A DNA stretch of 64,000 nucleotides from Arion vulgaris (Eukaryota > Mollusca > Gastropoda > Stylommatophora > Arionidae): contig CM036771.1 in assembly GCA_020796225.1 (NCBI GenBank), positions 27,634,176 to 27,698,175 of the forward strand. Reading direction: 5' to 3'. Shown piece by piece: positions 24,101-34,889 of the stretch. Position numbers and translations under genes: made by a program. The notes below the pieces were generated by a model. The model searched no databases. It had not been told where the DNA came from and worked only from the letters and a program-made list of their open reading frames with translations. Within the stretch, counting starts at the first letter, position 1. Each line of letters begins with the position of its first letter.

Positions 24101-25009
24101 TTTATTTCTAGTTGTTGAAGTACTTCTTTATTAGTTTTCTTCTCTTTCCATGGCACTCTCCTTATTTTTATATATATTCACAATCTTAAATTCTTCTGTT
24201 GTCTGTTTGTTCATAGGTCACTTTTCTGCTCCATACTGCAATGATGAATATATGTAGCACTTGCAAATATTATCATTTGTTTGAGTGTTCATACATTTTT
24301 TGTTTTATTAAAATATTTTCTTGGTTGTCCCTATTCTCTTCCGTACTTATTTTCCACGTCTGCCATCTTCTGTTATTATATATCCGAGAAATACATAACT
24401 TGACACTTGTCTGTCTTATTCAAAGTAGTAAAAGGTTATACAAATAGCGTGTTTTGATCACATTAAAAAAACATGACACATTGTTGAAGACCATATTGTT
24501 GGACAGTAAGAGCAAAAGAACAATTAGAAGAGATATAATTGGGAAGGTAACATCATGAGATTCACAGGCAGCAGTCTACCAGAGTGTACTATCAGGACGA
24601 CAAGGAACAGAATTTAATGGAAGGCAAATGTTCAATATAGAGTCGGTGTAAGTTGATGATGATGACTGTTTATTGTATTAAAGCTGTTTTATTTTGAACA
24701 CTCTTTCTCCCAAATTAGTCATTAACATTGAGGGTTTTCTGTGTATTAAAAGTTGCTTTATTAACCAACAATGTGTGACACAAATATATATTTCAGTTGG
24801 TTTTTTTTACACTTATTTTCAGATATGATGACACATATCATCTGACTGTGCAGTTTTTTGATGGCAAGACAAATGAGAAAAGATCTCTAACAGTTTCTAG
24901 ACGTATTGACAACTACTTTGATGAGAATGGAATATTTTGCTTTGATTTATTTAAGCCTGTGATTGACAAGTTGAAACAAGATCTGTCCAATGAGAAGAAA
25001 AAGGAATGA
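18176..25009 (+). CDS. SPCS2: SPCS2, signal peptidase complex subunit 2 (25 kDa), complete, 5 exons
   Basis: SPCS2 is a non-catalytic subunit of the ER signal peptidase complex, spanning the ER membrane twice and linking the peptidase to the Sec61 channel. Exons 18176-18193, 20283-20360, 22174-22334, 23081-23215 and 24823-25009 sum to 579 nt, exactly 192 codons plus stop, with all phases matching. Visible blocks are VKIDKWDTGALKNALDD, DGRLLICTIAVGFALFALLW (membrane segment 1) then DYLYPFP, CAISYFILMGILTLYLTY (segment 2), WRLSSSLRKYDDTY, and a lysine-rich C-terminus ending KKKE. The N-terminus is short (MAPSKE) compared with the mammalian protein of about 226 residues. Introns carry LINE and SINE copies. 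Exon 1 is the least certain part. Confidence 0.93.
18770..19060 (+). mobile_element. LINE C-terminal fragment in SPCS2 intron 1
   Basis: The plus strand reads HIKRHERLETIMEGGILAKR, then RSGRPQRRWIQDVTDGLNMM and AEAGHLAYGE, a LINE ORF2 end. Confidence 0.75.
19090..19650 (-). mobile_element. LINE endonuclease (APE-type) fragment in SPCS2 intron 1
   Basis: The minus strand has ANIIGLQETL (the E of the QETW-like motif), YIGHQAAYGCQHL, and SDFNTQGMLLAKNTINRHGE with the DFN of the GDFN motif, then DNDMFFLSDGRFTGI. Frameshifts separate the parts; the last 100 codons are open. Confidence 0.65.
20283..20360 (+). CDS. SPCS2: SPCS2 coding exon 2
   Basis: Exactly 26 codons between a CAACAG acceptor and a GTGCGT donor. 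It contains the family signature KPVKIDKWD and the following LDDGAKK, the cytosolic N-terminal segment. Confidence 0.92.
20400..20980. other. SPCS2: SPCS2 intron 2, left part
   Basis: No recognised element. Confidence 0.4.
20990..21375 (-). mobile_element. RTE-like LINE C-terminal fragment in SPCS2 intron 2
   Basis: The minus strand reads IKCLILRVHGRKLAMTEMVP, then VGTTSVLNFIKRQQIKWFGH and ISRLSTNSTP, the same family as 5610-5900 and 62075-62405. Confidence 0.78.
21405..22040 (+). repeat. Repeat related to the 8.0-9.2 kb block, in SPCS2 intron 2
   Basis: The left part resembles an S1 SINE fragment (GCCAAGAACG..ACGTTGCGCC). From 21595 the sequence parallels 8560-8720: CATTGCTCTTTAATGATCAT, GGTCGTTCTGGATTAGAAAC and CATTCTCAGCCATTTGGGAC. 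Confidence 0.6.
22174..22334 (+). CDS. SPCS2: SPCS2 coding exon 3, first membrane segment
   Basis: 161 nt after TTTTTGTAG, ending in phase 2 at a GTATCC donor. It encodes VLVEINGYKESHKLMDGRLL, then a hydrophobic helix ending ALLWDYLYPFP. The open frame beyond 22334 is intron. Confidence 0.9.
22540..22785 (+). mobile_element. SINE of family S2 in SPCS2 intron 3
   Basis: Carries GCAGAAATCGGATGTGCTGG, CATAACTGGCACAA, ACAAATCACAAAGAGTGGTT and a terminal GAAGAAGAAG. Confidence 0.8.
23081..23215 (+). CDS. SPCS2: SPCS2 coding exon 4, second membrane segment
   Basis: 135 nt after CACCTCTCAG; the first base completes a Ser codon. It encodes YFILMGILTLYLTYVEKGVF and then EPDNEWRLSSSLR, and ends with AA before a GTAAGT donor. 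Confidence 0.92.
23460..23660 (-). mobile_element. SINE of family S2 in SPCS2 intron 4
   Basis: Reverse orientation: starts CTTCTTTGAACTCTCCATAT and holds CCGATTTCTGCGATGC and the decayed GTCGCCTCTTACAGCATGCC module. Confidence 0.78.
23661..23850 (+). mobile_element. LINE fragment in SPCS2 intron 4
   Basis: The plus strand reads LKLRIIKC in the position of the usual MIKCY..LYGSETW segment, then MKDKLIKKSVATTRSERRIH. Strongly decayed. Confidence 0.4.
23940..24450 (-). mobile_element. LINE C-terminal fragment in SPCS2 intron 4
   Basis: The minus strand reads YGAEKWPMNKQTTEEFKIVN and LREIEIKQLRSVGPIKRHDM, then GRRARGRHI. Frameshifted. Confidence 0.6.
24823..25009 (+). CDS. SPCS2: SPCS2 terminal coding exon
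   Basis: It starts after TTATTTTCAG; the joined codon is AAA. It encodes YDDTYHLTVQFFDGKTNEKR and the C-terminal domain, ending EKKKE and TGA at 25007-25009. An AATAAA at 25718-25723 is a possible polyadenylation signal, though it sits inside a local direct repeat and is uncertain. Confidence 0.93.
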
Positions 25010-25499
25010 TATACTTGATCTATTATATTAATCTCACAAAACATTAAGCATGAAAAAAATTACACTAAAATTAAATTGTGTATGGTAAAGGAATTATTTA
25101 AAACATTATAATTAGTTCACAGAGTTTTAGAGAACTACAAAAGTCTGTTCATCGTTACCCATTATTTATTTTTTTCAGTCACAAGTCCTGATGTTTACTG
25201 TGCAATATTTTGTTTCTTATAGAATCTAAGACTTAGCTAAGATTAAATTCAAGTTTTTAAACCTCTTCTAGACTTGGAGGTTTTTATATTTTTTTTTAAT
25301 TGTAGGTTTGTTAACTCTCTGAGTGCTGGGCATGTTGACCATATTTATAAAAATTGTTTGGCACATTAAATGTCACAATAGAAATATTGATCTTTTATAT
25401 GCTGTTTCGTATTCATTTGTTATTGTAAATATGTTTAAATCTTTGTTCTGCACTCAACTGGTCGACCAATGGTAGATTTTCTCTGAAAAAAGTTTGCAT

Positions 25500-25890
25500 G
25501 ATATGTTTTAAAAAGCATTAAGTATAAACTGTGGCACCTAGAAAATGAAAACTGTGTCACAAACATGGACAAATGAGAAAATCACATTTGACTTTCAACA
25601 TATAATTACAATTAATTCTGTTCTCATGAAAAACTGCATAAATGTAATGTTGAAAATCTGCATAATATTGTCAATATTTTTGTTTCAGCAAGACCCTATT
25701 TTTTGTTAATCATAAAAAATAAATTGGCATTTAGAAATAGAAATTACATCACAAAAATACATAAGTGGGCAAACTGAGAAAACCATATTGAACTTTCAAC
25801 AGGTATAACAATTAATTCTCACCTCTGGATAAACTGCATAAATCCAGTGTTGAAAATCTGCCGAATGTCATTACATTTTCCTCTTGCTAC
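25500..25890. repeat. Diverged tandem duplication downstream of SPCS2
   Basis: About 25500-25690 and 25710-25890 are similar: each has CACAAA..ACA.AA, ACTTTCAAC, AATTAATTCT, AAACTGCATAAAT and GTTGAAAATCTGC in the same order. No coding content. Confidence 0.7.
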
Positions 25891-26563
25891 TATAGCTTGC
25901 ACTCATCAGTAAAGCTGTCTCTTCTTCACTAGAATTAGAGCCTGCTATTTTCATCGGATCAAATCTATCAGCGTCTTCTCAATATTACTCTCTGACTGAT
26001 CAACAACAAAAAACTAATCAAAAGTATCAAATAGATTTTGACAAGATGCCATGACTCCTTCACTGTTTGGTACATTTTAGAAGAATTGACATGACAACAG
26101 AAAATTTATGGAAATATACTGAGAACTATAAAGTAGTTCCAGTAATTATGTATATAATGTTGTTTTATTGTTTCAAATTTTTAATTATCATCCTGCAAGG
26201 ATTGCAGAAACAGAACGATACTATAAACGATGCTTCTAGCAATTGTTGCAGGATTAGCCATCAGAGAGTTCATACAGTTCTAATATTCATTAGATGAAAA
26301 TGAATTATACATGAGTAATATCAAATTTGCCTTGTTATTATTATATTTCCTGAAACTATTGCTCTCCATTATTTGTGTTCTGTATTCATTTCTGTCCAGA
26401 ATTCTTTGAAATCTGTAACTTACAATTTTTCTTCGTGCCCTCCTGTGGATTCTATTCAAAGTCATATTTGGTTATGTTGATCTATAATTTCCAACTGTTT
26501 GGTTTGAATTTGTAATAAAGTTTATTTTTATTGCTACATTATGCCATCTTATATGAAATTGAG

Positions 26564-26767
26564 GCCTGCCTGCCCAGCATGTTCGTAGCGCATTGGACTA
26601 CGGGTGACAAGTCCTCTGTGAGTGCGGGTTCAACCCCGCGGACTGGCAGAAAAGCCACAGGTTCCCCAGATTTACGGTGTTTGTAGCACCGAACCGAAGG
26701 GTTACGATGTCCATGACACCGAGCGAAGAGCTTTCAGCTCAAGTGCTTCTGGATCAAATTTAAAAAA
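26564..26767 (+). mobile_element. SINE of family S3, tRNA-derived, with 13-bp target duplication
   Basis: ATATGAAATTGAG (26551-26563) and ATATGCAATTGAG (26768-26780) flank it. The head TAGCGCATTGGACTACGGGT and GGGTTCAACCCCGC form A- and B-box-like promoters; the body has GGCACCGAACCGAAGGGTTACGATGT-type repeats and an A-rich tail. Other copies at 46838-47012 (-) and 40035-40176 (+, 5' replaced). Confidence 0.88.
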
Positions 26768-27009
26768 ATATGCAATTGAGAATTTTGCTGAGGTCTGTAT
26801 TTCTCAATGTAAGTATAACAAGTACTTGGATACATTGGTTATTTGTTACATAACTGGAACTGTCTATGCTAGTCTTCAGATATGTCATGAAGCTAGTCAC
26901 GAAGACTGTACTACAGAAGGGCTATGCATATAGTAGTGACAAAGTAATGAATACTTGTTCCTAGGTTATACTTGTTACATTTGAATTCAGACAGTATTAG
27001 GTATTTGAG

Positions 27010-27400
27010 TTAGTTAGTTTGTTCCTTTCGTGTCAAAGGCGGCACATAGGGCAGAGGTTTTAGATCTCCATTTGATGCGGTTCGTTGCTAGCAGTTGGAG
27101 ATCTTGTATGGTTTTACATCCCAATAGTTTACTTTCTTGTTGGGTGGTTCTTCGAAGAGTGGTCTTTGGCCTTCCACGTTTTCTTTTCCCAACTGGTGAC
27201 CACATAAGGACTTGTCGATTTAGTCTCTGTTCGTCTGATCTAAGAACATGACCTAAATATTTCCACCTTCATTTCCTTATAATATTTGATACGGGTTGTT
27301 GGTGTGTTCTATCTCTCACTGTGTTGTTAGAAACGAAATCACTCCATTTTACTTTTAATAATTTTCGGAGACATTTATTTGAGTAAGGGATCATTACTAT
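27010..27400 (-). mobile_element. LINE C-terminal fragment
   Basis: The minus strand reads YLGHVLRSDEQRLNRQVLMW, then VGKRKRGRPKTTLRRTTQQE and the final NRIKWRSKTSALCAAFDTKG, the usual ORF2 C-terminus of a widespread animal LINE group. Confidence 0.82.
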
Positions 27401-27409
27401 TCACACATC

Positions 27410-28420
27410 TCTAATGTCTGCCCTGTCAATACTTACCCCAATTTCAATGAATCCTGATCTAGTCAGCTAATCTGCCCTTTTCTTTCACTTCACCCCTGCA
27501 TGTCTAGGCATATAAAATCAAGTAATTTTCTTGAAGTAAGACTTCTGAGTATGGTTTACCCATTCAATGCAAAGCTTGTTTGCATCAATCCTCTAGAGCA
27601 CACTCATGAAGTCTGTTACTGTTGTATGCATTACTTTTTGTTCCACCAGCTACTAAAATGCCCCTATCTTCAGCATCACAATTGCAATCTCATTTGCAAT
27701 GCTTGAAGCGGTTGAATTGAATGCACAGCTTTCCTCAACTATAGTGGAAGTTTATAGCGTGACAAGAAATATACATGATTGGTCAAACATCAATTTAAAT
27801 TAACCAGAGAATCTTGAGTCTAAAAGTAATGTCTCAATGTAGAAAAGTGTATTGCGAAGCTGTGAATTCTGTTTACGTTATTATTATACAAACAATCCTT
27901 GAATTACAGTTGCAGTAAATATAATAACTGAGCTACACATATTGCTCCCCACATGAAGTGCTTTTATAATAAAACTTCAATAGAATATAGATCTCATCCA
28001 GTCCACATTTCCCTTTAAGAGTTGTGGAAAGCTGATTTTTTCTCACATGGACATTGCATTTGTTAGCCTATGCTGTTTTAGTATCTCTATAATAATATAA
28101 TAGAATACACTGAAAACTGCAGTTGTAATTTGTTTTAATATTTTTTAGGACATTACTTACTATGCTAGATATTGCAAACTAGTCTATAGCCTGATCAAGT
28201 TGTGGGTACTCTATAGCTAAACTATAGTTTGTGTTCGTTTGTATTTTTTAAAAAAACTCCTTATATAATATAGAATACAATTTACCATTTTGTGGGTTTG
28301 CACAGAAAGAAAAGTCATGAACTCATCAGAGTATATTTGCTTTAAATTTTGCTGTATTTTTTTTATTTTGGTAAGTTTTATCACATTCACAAATTTTGAG
28401 TTCTTTCTCTCGATCGTTTT
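27410..28420. other. Unassigned AT-rich sequence
   Basis: No gene, RNA or repeat recognised. Confidence 0.4.
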
Positions 28421-28429
28421 TTTTTTTGG

Positions 28430-28800
28430 GCCATTTTTATCCTTCTTATTGTGATGTATAAACAGCCTCTGCCAAGAACGTGTTTTACGTCACAATCTTC
28501 AGTATGATCTGGAGCTCTAGTGCTTGTCCTTCAGCAACGTGTCCGATTTCAACCAGCGTTTACTGGGTTCGCTCTCTGTTAGCCTTTGACTGTCCCCAGC
28601 CAACCTGCAAGGCAGCAGGTTGCTATTTTCTTTAAGGGTAGCGACCCTTAGATGACCTGCCCTCCCAGGTTGTTGAGTGTCATCTGCCCATAAAATCTGT
28701 CTTTTTCTAGACTACTTGGTTTTCCTGCCGTCCAGTTTTGTGTACGGTTTACTCCCCTAGCCTTTGATTGTCCCCAATCAAACTACAAGGCAGTAGTATG
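28430..28800 (-). repeat. SINE-like repeat related to 32752-33075
   Basis: Shares TTTTACGTCA, ATCTTCAGTA, GTGTCCG.TTTCA.C.AGCG and TTACT.GGTTC with 32845-32930 in the same order, plus GCCAAGAACGTGTTTTACGT as in S1. An internal near-repeat (CCTTTGACTGTCCCCAGCCA / CCTTTGATTGTCCCCAATCA) is present. Confidence 0.5.
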
Positions 28801-28809
28801 AGCTCTTTC

Positions 28810-29520
28810 AAAATGTCTTGCTTAATGCATTACAATTTTAACTTTTTAATTTAACATAAGACGCACTCAAGAAGGGTATCACATATTTATTTTGTATTCT
28901 TGGCTAAACATAATACTCTTAAGATGTAGTTAAGATTGAAGTTCAGCACATTTTCATTTCAGATTATAACTCTCTTTTTTACTATATGAACATATTTAGC
29001 AAGTTGACTTCTCAAATTCAGAAACTAGCACTGTGGAGCTCTACCACCCGTTTCTGTGGGTCAGACTTGCACATTGTGAGCCACCACTGTTTCTGTGTGT
29101 CAGACTTGCACATCAGACATGTCTTCTCTGCTTAGTTATTACATGTTTTCATCACATTAACTTTCACATGATTCCTAGCTTTTCCATATAACACATTGTA
29201 TTGCTTGTTTTTAATCAAAATGGATTTTGCATTTACTTTATTTTATATTTTATGGTTTTGGGGTTTTTTTTCTACAGATTAAACTTTTCAATTTTCTTCT
29301 CAGCTATTTTTTTATTATTATTACTTTGTCATTAATTTCTGAATGTGTTTTACTACCTGTTTTGTTTACAATCCTCACATGCAGGAGTATAAGCCCTGTA
29401 CTGCAGCTGTTCACCAAATTTTCTTTGCATTTTTCCCTCAATTCATTATTTGGAAAGATGTGTTTGTCAGAAAGTCAGTTTTGTGATGAATAAAAGGGTT
29501 TGAAGATGATTAAATTAATT
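28810..29520. other. Unassigned AT-rich sequence with a short tandem duplication
   Basis: Near 29050-29115 TTTCTGTG.GTCAGACTTGCACAT occurs twice, about 45 bp apart. Nothing else recognised. Confidence 0.4.
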
Positions 29521-29529
29521 GTGTGAATA

Positions 29530-30090
29530 AGTAATTGAAGAGTGATGAAGCTTTCTTAGTATGGATATGGTTCTCCTTCAGTCGGCCTATCTTGATACTG
29601 TATACTCCTTTCCCAATGTCGCATATCCATGAAGTGTTCCTAATACATGTTTTAAGAATTGCACATAGTTACTGTTTCCTGTTCTCAGTATTTTCCATGG
29701 TTATCTGGTGTCCAGATACTGACATCACTGCTCTCCAAGCAGGTCAACATGTGCTCAGTCTCCATCAGCAGATGATGTAGTGTATGAATGCTGATTGTTC
29801 CTGGAGCACGCTGGATACATATACACCTAAACCAGCTTCTCTTGTGTCCCTCCTACTTGACCCATGCTTGGTTCCAAACTTCTTAATTCTTATCGCAGAT
29901 GATTCATGTATTGTGCAGTCCTTCAGCAGATTATCATATGTTTCCCCTGTCTATATTCACTTCATGTGTCATTTTTTGCCAGGACAGTAGATTCACACAA
30001 GTTCCTGAAGGGATGAGATCTCTGTATATGTCCACACATGCACCACAGCAACTAGATCTTCTCAAGCAATCTCATATTTCAAGCGTTTAG
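29530..30090 (-). mobile_element. Possible LINE-derived fragment
   Basis: Minus-strand frames include GSSRRDTREAGLGVYVSSVL and EQSAFIHYIIC, which resemble the region at 55861-56124. The family is not identified. Confidence 0.35.
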
Positions 30091-30499
30091 AATTTGAAAG
30101 AGTAACTGCAGTGTTTTTTTTTTATGGTTGAAATATTGTGTGACATCTGCATTTTATGCTACAATATAAGCATTGGTCTGTACTCAAACTTTTCTTCCCG
30201 TACAGCGATGGTTTATATGTAATCTGTTCCACATTACATAATTCTAACCCCATGCACAACTCATGTTAGTGCTTTTTTAACATACTTGATAGTTCTGTTC
30301 TTTCTTTCTTATTAAATTTCCATGGATCACTGCACAGGAAGATGAATGTATTTAAAAAACAGATTGTAACTTATATAATTTTTTAAGTAATTTTGAAAAT
30401 GCTGTACATTTCTTGTGATTCATACAGTACACTTTTTCCATTGTACAAATGATGAGAATGTACAGCTCACATTCATAATTTCTTCATTTATGGCTATGT

Positions 30500-30712
30500 A
30501 TATTACGAATTCAGAAGGGATGAAATCAGAGAATGGTCAACGACTAGTAACAACTGTTATAAGAAAGAGAATAACTGGGTTCGCGAGAAAGAGATAAGAA
30601 GGAGAAGATGGAGATATGTTGGGCATACCTTAAGAAGAAAGGATCAAAGAATACCAAAGCAGGCATTGAAAAGAGAGGCAAAGGGTTAAAGAAAGAGAGG
30701 ACTCCCTAGGAA
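30500..30712 (+). mobile_element. LINE C-terminal fragment
   Basis: The plus strand reads RRRWRYVGHTLRRKDQRIPK and QALKREAKG, the end region of a LINE ORF2, directly followed by a SINE. Confidence 0.65.
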
Positions 30713-30885
30713 AATGGCGCGCCACCTGCCGAGAGTATTGCATGAACTCCGTAGCTCCAGCAACAATCCTAGGGTTCTCTGGAAAAACTGCACTCATGAA
30801 CAGAACGGTGTGGTCTTGATTCGAACCCACAACCTTCGACTCACAAGGCAAAGGGCTTAGCCACAGGAGTGCCACTGCAAGAAAG
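30713..30885 (-). mobile_element. SINE of family S4, tRNA-derived
   Basis: On the minus strand it starts CTCCTGTGGCTAAGCCCTTT (A-box-like) and has GTGGGTTCGAATC as B box, then AGAACCCTAGGATTGTTGCT and GGAGCTACGGAGTTCATGCA. Full copies: 38542-38786 (-) and 50082-50330 (+). The 3' tail is missing. Confidence 0.8.
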
Positions 30886-30967
30886 TTGTTATTATTTGGG
30901 ATGATTATTAGTTGTGATTCATTAACTTTTACCAAAATTTATCTAAACACGGGTGCTAAGTTGAAAA

Positions 30968-31859
30968 TCTCTATTTATAAAGCGGACTGTCGGGATGTGT
31001 GCCCGGTTATAGAAAGCTTTAGTTTACATCCAATATTCACCATTTTTTCTGCAAAATTTTATCATCATAAGTTAAGATTAGCTAAAGAAACTGTGTCGAA
31101 ATCGGATCAATATTAGTTTTAAAAAGAAATAAAATCCAATTTGCGATTCCTCATCCAGTATTACCGCGTGCTCTACCTGAAGAAAGGTCACATCCGTCAA
31201 ATAGTCAAAGGGATATAATCACTAAAATTACAAATTGGTCTCTTATCAAATTGATTATGTCCCTTCAAGTCCTAGACATTTACTTCTTTGCGATCGTCAG
31301 CTGTGAATTCAGGCATTAGCCATGACGCCTACGTTTGCGTTGATTTGCACAAGCTTTATAATTCTCATGTCGTTATAAGTTTATCTTTCAATTTCAAACT
31401 ATCTTTTCATGAGACCTGTAGTCCGAACGACTTGCCGTGAAGCCAGTGACATTTAGTGAAGTTCTACTTCTCTACTTTCCCGCCATTGGGGCCTGTGGCG
31501 AGGTCGTTCCTTTGCATCGTATAATAATCACGCTATCTTTTTTATCTTTCTAATGCCGATCTTATTTACAAAAAATACACCATTAGTTGATTTGCGCAGA
31601 ATGTATAATTTTCAGCTTCACTTTTCTGTTTCAAACCACACTATAGAAATTTTTTAATAGTTAAGAAGAAAGCGAAGATGCTACTTTGATTAGACGTGAA
31701 GCATTACAAGAACCACTCGAACCGTTAAAATCATTTCTTAAAAAATATCAGAAAATACAATTCATACCATTAGATGACATCTTTTGGAAAGGCTTACCCA
31801 ATTCCTCATCAAGGATTAGTAACAACTTTCACCCGTGCAGAGCCGGGTTAATTAGCTAG
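30968..31859 (+). mobile_element. Non-autonomous Helitron, 892 bp
   Basis: 5' end TCTCTATTTATAAAGCGGAC, 3' end ACCCGTGCAGAGCCGGGT (short hairpin) then TAATTAGCTAG, inserted between A (30967) and T (31860) with no target duplication. These are the Helitron signs: 5' TC, subterminal hairpin, 3' CTRR, AT target. No Rep/helicase coding. The second copy, 49110-49999, aligns end to end. Confidence 0.87.
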
Positions 31860-31879
31860 TATTAAATATTTTTGTCACA

Positions 31880-32740
31880 AAAATTTTTAACAGGTCACAC
31901 TTATTTGTAATATTATTTATGAAACATCCAAAAGAAGTCACCCAGAGCCTACAGGGTGCATGAATTCCTCTAGCATTGAATTATTTTGTATGTTTAATGA
32001 CTCATGCAATACCTGCTATATCTATTCAAAGATGTAACCACTTGGAGCTAGTCTGTCAAATATGGAAAATGCAGAAGACACTGAAAGAGTAGGTCATCAG
32101 TGGTTGCAGAGGATTGTCATGTTACACAAAGATACCAGTACTGAAAATTACTTCATTTAATTTGCAGGTCGCAGATAATTCCTGGGAATATTTGTATACA
32201 TGACGCTGGTAACATTTTGTTACCATAGGGCATATAGTGCTCCAAAATAACACCCCATTCATCCCAAAGGAGATTCCCTGCAGATGAAACTTATGTTTCG
32301 GTGAGAAGGTAGGGTGTAATTTCTTACTCACTCTCTTGGGTGGGTACTCACCTTGTACTGGCACACATCATGGAGAATGTGGTATGCTGAACCTTGGCTG
32401 TTGTCCAGAAGTTGGGCTATTTCTTCACACAGCACAGTCATTCTGATTTTCTGTCATGATGCATTCAAGTGCTACAGTCAACTCTAGGATCACTACTCTG
32501 TGTTTGACCAGGTCGAGAACAGTCTGTACTCATGCCATTTCATAACTTTCTACTCAACTTGTACACTTGCTGGAGGGACAGGCATGTATTACTGTACTGG
32601 TTCTATCTTTGCAGAACATAGTGATCATTACAGCCTGCTTGGAAGACTATCTCTAGTTAGTTTCTCACCATCAACAAGTTCACGGTTTCCTTATTGTCAC
32701 TGTCATCCTGCCTTATCTTATAGAAACCATGCCCTTTATT
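31880..32740. other. Unassigned sequence
   Basis: Short open frames on both strands, no recognised motif. Confidence 0.35.
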
Positions 32741-32751
32741 ATTACTTTATC

Positions 32752-33075
32752 TCTCTCGCGATCACCGCCCAGACCGATGTACCAGATTTTCCCATAAATT
32801 CTATTCATGTGGAAATTTAATTCATTCAGCCTTAGCATTGGTGTGTTTTACGTCATCTTCAGTACCATTTGGAACTCTTGTGTTTATCCTTGTGTCCGGT
32901 TTCAGCAAGCGCTTACTCGGTTCACTATCCGTTCTGCAGCCATCTATTGTTTTTTACGCTGTGGAGTAGCTAGCCCCACGCCCAACCTCCTTAATTGCTT
33001 CTTACAACATGTGTGGCAGGTAACACTAGTTCAATTCTTTACACCATGATTTGGGCCCAGGTAACCACTCGGGCG
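32752..33075 (-). mobile_element. S1-related SINE with 11-bp target duplication
   Basis: ATTACTTTATC at 32741-32751 and 33076-33086. The minus-strand head CGCCCGAGTGGTTACCTGGG equals that of S1, but the body differs and matches 28430-28550. At 324 bp it may be a hybrid subfamily. Confidence 0.8.
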
Positions 33076-33089
33076 ATTACTTTATCAAA

Positions 33090-33830
33090 GTTACTATACT
33101 ATTTAATGGGACCAAAATAATTCAGTTTTGAAGACACTGATGTGATACTGGATATGAGTTGATGTTCAAGTCTTCTATGTTTATATATTTCCTCTTTATC
33201 AAACACGTTCTAAGGATTTTTCTCTAGCACTTTATTTCAAATAATTTAATATACTACTATAATGTTTGTGTATGGTCCATGATTCATGTTCATCATCATC
33301 AGGTGTCGGCTGATGTAGGCAATCTTGGATCCCCCGCCGCAAATCTCTGTGCATGTTGCCATAAAATAAGTGCATGACTTCAGTAGTTTAACCTTTGTTA
33401 ATTTTCAACATTTTGAATTTCTTCATTATTGATGTTAATTTTTGGTTGGCGTATTGTTTTGTTGAAAGTCTGAATAGCATAGTATTTATTGAACTTGCTC
33501 ATAGACTTGTTCCAGGAATATATTACCAAATAATGGGGAAATTGTATCCTACTTTAATGACTTGCAGGTTGACCCCAGTTGGGTACCAGAGAAACACTGG
33601 GAAGTAAAGGTGCTGACATGCTGTTGACCACATCATTCATTGTTTGTGCTGGTCCAAGAAAATATAAGTTTAGTCAGTGGACAAAATCTTAGTTTTCTTT
33701 GTATTCAGAAAAGGTTATGATATTTACTGTCATTTTTTTCTACAGAAAAAAGAAATTTGCTGTTTTATTTACATTTTTACTAGTAAATTTTTTTTTTAAT
33801 CTGTTGTTGAATTAAATGTTTGCATTACCA
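33090..33830. other. Unassigned sequence
   Basis: A frame at 33395-33607 has no recognisable motif. Nothing else seen. Confidence 0.3.
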
Positions 33831-33836
33831 TATGTA

Positions 33837-33970
33837 GATGCCCAAGGAGAAACCTGAAACAAACTTTACTGAGAGAGGTGAGAAATATTGGACTCAATTC
33901 CGTGAAAGAGATTGAACAAGTTGTCCAGAATAGAGTAGTATGTAGAAATTGCTTGCACATCCTGTAAACG
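33837..33970 (+). mobile_element. LINE C-terminal fragment
   Basis: The plus strand reads RRNLKQTLLREVRNIGLNSV and EQVVQNRVVCRNCLH, a decayed form of the LINE GRP.KTW...DR..WR end. Confidence 0.5.
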
Positions 33971-34249
33971 GTACTAGAGGAATATAATAATTGATATAGG
34001 AAGTGTTATTCCTTGAAGAAAGATGAATGTAATATGACTGAATACCAGTAAATGTGAATACCAATGGTGAATAATTATTCAACATTACATTAAGTTGTAA
34101 GGTAGTTAGTTATTTATAGTTACAGTACTGTAAGTAGCGAACAAATGGATAGACGTAAGTAATTTGCTGTCATATGGGCAATTGGAAATGGGTTTATTAA
34201 AATTTTATGTTGTTCTATGATTCAATTTTTTTATTTGTTGAACTTTGTG

Positions 34250-34420
34250 TTATATTCAATGTGACCACACAAAAATGTGCCTACAATTATGCCAGCACAT
34301 CTGATTTCTGCAATGCTTTTTATTTACTAGGGTAGATTCTCTAGGCCCCTACCTTTGTCGCCTCTTATGACATGCCCTGTACGCGCAGAGTTACTATTTT
34401 TGCTCCTGGCAACATAGGCG
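34250..34420 (-). mobile_element. SINE of family S2, truncated
   Basis: Contains CAATTATGCCAGCACATCTG, ATTTCTGCAATGCTTTTTAT, TACTAGGGTAG and GTCGCCTCTTATGACATGCC. The GAAGAAG end is missing. Confidence 0.7.
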
Positions 34421-34744
34421 AACTTTTGTAGGTAAATTACTTTATTCACTGACCTGGATCGCTGAATATATATGAATTTCTGTAAAGAGAACAATTGAGC
34501 TAGCAATTATACTTGTCGCTGTACTTAACGGGGATGAATGGATCGTGAATGAACTGGCCTCAAACCAGTCCAAAACAGGAATTGGAAGCAGAATGCTACA
34601 GTGGATTAAAAACTTAGAAGAAAAACATTCAAGAATTAAACACCCAAGAAGAGACAGGAAAATTGTTTATATTCCAGAGGTGATAACACAGGGAGCTCTG
34701 TCTGTGACACTCATAATTTTAACAAATATTTTCAAGCGCAAAGA

Positions 34745-34885
34745 GTTTATTTTATTGCACTGGGTTTCCCCATATGGCTCGGTCATTCTCCGCAGAAATA
34801 GCACTCTACCTGCAGAGAGTATTGCATGAACTCTGTCACTTTTAGCATCAGTCACAGGGTCTTCAAAAAAAAAAAAAACACTTGT
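34745..34885 (-). mobile_element. SINE of family S4, truncated
   Basis: Reverse orientation: TATTGCACTGGGTTTCCCCA, ATATGGCTCGGTCATTCTCC and GAGAGTATTGCATGAACTC match the 3' half of S4. A run of A (34867-34879) lies at the broken end. Confidence 0.7.
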
Positions 34886-34889
34886 GAGC

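Noticed and set aside
26564..26767. tRNA gene suggested by A- and B-box sequences
   Set aside because: The cloverleaf is not complete, the unit continues into a SINE body with an A-rich tail and target duplications, and it recurs at 46838-47012.
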